This document shows, piece by piece, positions 62,552 to 64,000 of a DNA stretch of 64,000 bases (position 1 is its first letter; every line of letters begins with the position of its first letter). This DNA is from DASSLY01 sp035689185 (GTDB lineage Bacteria > Actinomycetota > Actinomycetes > Actinomycetales > Dermatophilaceae), in NCBI GenBank assembly GCA_035689185.1, contig DASSLY010000078.1:124001-188000 (forward strand), read 5' to 3'. Made by a program: the position numbers and the translations under genes. The notes under the pieces were generated by a model that was not told the DNA's origin, did not search any database, and saw only the letters and a program-made list of their open reading frames with translations.

Positions 62552-62593
62552 ATTGTCGCACCCGTCGCAGGAGAGGGCGGAGCGCGGGACAAT
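62552..62593. promoter_or_regulatory. Divergent GACAAT -10 boxes for ygfZ and yqgE
   Basis: GACAAT occurs on the minus strand at 62552-62557, 6 nt before the ygfZ GTG, and on the plus strand at 62588-62593, 5 nt before the yqgE ATG. Both predict leaderless transcripts from a 53-bp divergent region. Confidence 0.5.
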
Positions 62594-62598
62594 GGGGC

Positions 62599-63147
62599 AT
62601 GGCCAGCGCGTCGTTCACCGGACGGCTGCTGGTGGCCACCCCGATCCTGGGCGACCCCAACTTCGACCGCACCGTCGTCGTCCTCCTGGAGCACAGCGCC
62701 GAGGGGGCGGTGGGGCTCGTGCTCAACCGGCCGAGCGACACGGAGGTGGCCGAGCCGCTCCCCGAGTGGGACGGCGTTGCGGTGACGCCGTCGGTGATCT
62801 TCGTCGGCGGGCCGGTGGCCCAGACGGCGGTCATCGGCCTCGGCCGCTGCGGCGGGGCCGACGGCTGGCAGCCGCTGGTGGGCGGGGTCGGCATCGTCGA
62901 CCTGGGCCACGGCCCCGCGCCCGACGGCCCGCCGGTGGAGGCGCTGCGGCTCTTCGCCGGCTACGCCGGCTGGGGCGCCGGCCAGTTGGAGGCGGAGATC
63001 GACGCCGGCGCCTGGTGGGTGGTCGACGCCGCCCCCGGCGACGTGCTCTCCCCCGACCCCGAGGGCCTGTGGTCGGCGGTCCTGCGCCGCCAGCGCGGCC
63101 GCCTGGCCATGCACGCCTGGTACCCCGACGACCCCTCCGCCAACTGA
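62599..63147 (+). CDS. YqgE/AlgH family protein (DUF179)
   Basis: 182-aa conserved protein. Family motifs: TGRLLVATPILGDPNFDRTV, VGLVLNRPSDTEV, VIFVGGPVAQ, RLFAGYAGWGAGQLEAEI and DVLSPDPEGLW. Length is normal. Its function is not established, although a regulatory role has been suggested for AlgH. ATG at 62599. It ends just before the large hairpin. Confidence 0.93.
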   Translation: MASASFTGRLLVATPILGDPNFDRTVVVLLEHSAEGAVGLVLNRPSDTEVAEPLPEWDGVAVTPSVIFVGGPVAQTAVIGLGRCGGADGWQPLVGGVGIVDLGHGPAPDGPPVEALRLFAGYAGWGAGQLEAEIDAGAWWVVDAAPGDVLSPDPEGLWSAVLRRQRGRLAMHAWYPDDPSAN

Positions 63148-63155
63148 CGGCCACT

Positions 63156-63198
63156 CCCGAGTACATAGGGTGCGGAAACCGCACCCTATGTACTCGGG
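63156..63198. terminator. Perfect 20-bp hairpin between yqgE and trpE
   Basis: Arms at 63156-63175 and 63179-63198 are perfectly complementary around an AAA loop. The trpE stop codon (63186-63188) and its last codons lie inside the right arm. As a stem without T-tract it would serve as a bidirectional terminator between convergent genes. Confidence 0.8.
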
Positions 63199-64000
63199 AT
63201 GCCGGCTGCAGCCCGGCGGGCGGCGGTCATGCGGCGGGCGGCGGGGACGGCGGCGAGGAGGGCGGCCGCCTTGTTGCGGCACTCCAGGTCCTCGTGGGCG
63301 GGGTCGGAGTCGGCGACGATGCCGGCGCCGGCCTGGACGCTGGCCCGGCCGTCGGGGCGCACGAGCATGGTGCGGATGGCGATGGCCGTGTCGAGGTTGC
63401 CGCTGAAGTCGACGTAGCCCACCACGCCGGCGTAGGGACCCCGCTTGGTGGGCTCCAGCTCGTCGATGATCTCCATGGCCCGCACCTTGGGGGCGCCCGA
63501 CACGGTGCCGGCCGGCAGCGTGGCCCGCAGGACGTCGACCGGGCCGAGCCCGTCGACCAGCCGGCCCGAGACCTGCGAGGTGAGGTGCATCACGTGGCTG
63601 TAGCGCTCGAGGGTCAGCAGCTCGTCGACCTGCTCGGTGCCGAAGCGCACCACCCGCCCGACATCGTTGCGGGCCAGGTCGACCAGCATCACGTGCTCGG
63701 CCCGTTCCTTGGGGTGCTCCCGCAGCTCGGCGGCCAGGCGCCGGTCCTCCTCGTCGGTGCGGCCCCGGCGCCGGGTGCCGGCGATGGGCCGGGACACCAC
63801 CCGGTCGCCCAGCAGCTGCACCATCGGCTCGGGGGACGAGCCCACCACGGTGATCTCCGGGTGGCGCAGGAAGTACATGTACGGCGAGGGGTTGACCTGG
63901 CGGAGGGCCCGGTAGACGTCGAACGGCTCGGCGCCCAGGTCGAGGTCGAACCGCATCGACAGGACCACCTGGAAGATGTCGCCGTCGAGGATGCGCTCCT
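63186..64000 (-). CDS. trpE: Anthranilate synthase component I, C-terminal part (continues beyond the window)
   Basis: The C-terminal 271 residues of the chorismate-utilising subunit; the 5' part lies beyond position 64000. Motifs: YMYFLRHPEITVVGSSPEPM, PIAGTRRRGRTDEED, LVDLARNDVGRVV, LPAGTVSGAPKVRAMEI and QAGAGIVADSDP, diagnostic of TrpE. PabB-type proteins are similar, so trpE is favoured by the length of conservation and the presence of other trp genes nearby. Converges with yqgE at a long hairpin. Not adjacent to trpC-F-B-A. Confidence 0.9.
   Translation of the reverse strand, partial: ERILDGDIFQVVLSMRFDLDLGAEPFDVYRALRQVNPSPYMYFLRHPEITVVGSSPEPMVQLLGDRVVSRPIAGTRRRGRTDEEDRRLAAELREHPKERAEHVMLVDLARNDVGRVVRFGTEQVDELLTLERYSHVMHLTSQVSGRLVDGLGPVDVLRATLPAGTVSGAPKVRAMEIIDELEPTKRGPYAGVVGYVDFSGNLDTAIAIRTMLVRPDGRASVQAGAGIVADSDPAHEDLECRNKAAALLAAVPAARRMTAARRAAAGIPST

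Overview
The window is about 64 kb of very GC-rich chromosomal DNA from an actinobacterium. Its gene content fits the class Acidimicrobiia or a close relative: a Mycobacterium-like block of two MerR regulators, a bifunctional-nuclease-domain protein, a GarA-like FHA protein and gcvH; a DUF4193 protein; helY next to tatC; frequent GTG/TTG starts; and several genes with a -10 box only 5-7 nt before the start codon (leaderless type). I saw no rRNA, tRNA, CRISPR array or insertion sequence. The lineage is inferred from gene content only.

Layout. 0.2-4.3 kb: an orphan CpaF/TadA ATPase, a glycerophosphodiester phosphodiesterase and an orphan sensor kinase. 4.4-11 kb: two small proteins, a TatA/B-TatC pair, a HelY-type helicase, a partial lipid-kinase-like protein and a double-length ThyX-like protein. 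11-18 kb: alanine racemase, two overlapping LysM cell-wall hydrolases, a DUF4193 protein, and a run of conserved small proteins (GNAT, Nudix, zinc ribbon) ending with a long Arg/Pro-rich protein of unknown function. 18-24 kb: a secreted subtilase with C-terminal SKWQG repeats behind a good promoter and a foldable leader, overlapped by a membrane GGDEF-EAL protein, then a small PH-like protein and a tyrosine recombinase.

24-34 kb is a surface-polysaccharide locus: polymerisation/tyrosine kinase protein, GT4 glycosyltransferase and polyprenyl-phosphate sugar transferase on the minus strand, with a DUF4012 protein and a secreted protein diverging on the plus strand, a frameshifted DUF4012 remnant, and a secreted beta-propeller protein. 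33.9-42.9 kb is a minus-strand glycine-cleavage block (gcvPB, gcvPA, gcvT, gcvH) that encloses two MerR regulators, a bifunctional nuclease domain protein, hpt, a GarA-like FHA protein with an added zinc ribbon, and a 140-aa gene that appears to start with CTG; it ends with a bcp peroxiredoxin. 42.9-49.5 kb holds an orphan protein, a zinc dehydrogenase, an epimerase, a large SARP/AAA/TPR regulator and a cupin. 49.6-54.5 kb holds a DEAD-box helicase, FtsH and a membrane diguanylate cyclase.

54.5-64 kb carries trpC-F-B-A as a tightly coupled minus-strand operon, a two-component system, a lipoprotein, a YgfZ-like folate-binding protein, a YqgE protein, and the 3' part of trpE running off the right edge. 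trpD and the glutaminase gene are not in the window. I did not find an unambiguous new defence or mobile system. The most informative signals are the GarA/gcv regulatory block, the CTG-start gene, the leaderless promoter pattern, the leader and C-terminal repeats of the subtilase, and several perfect inverted repeats.
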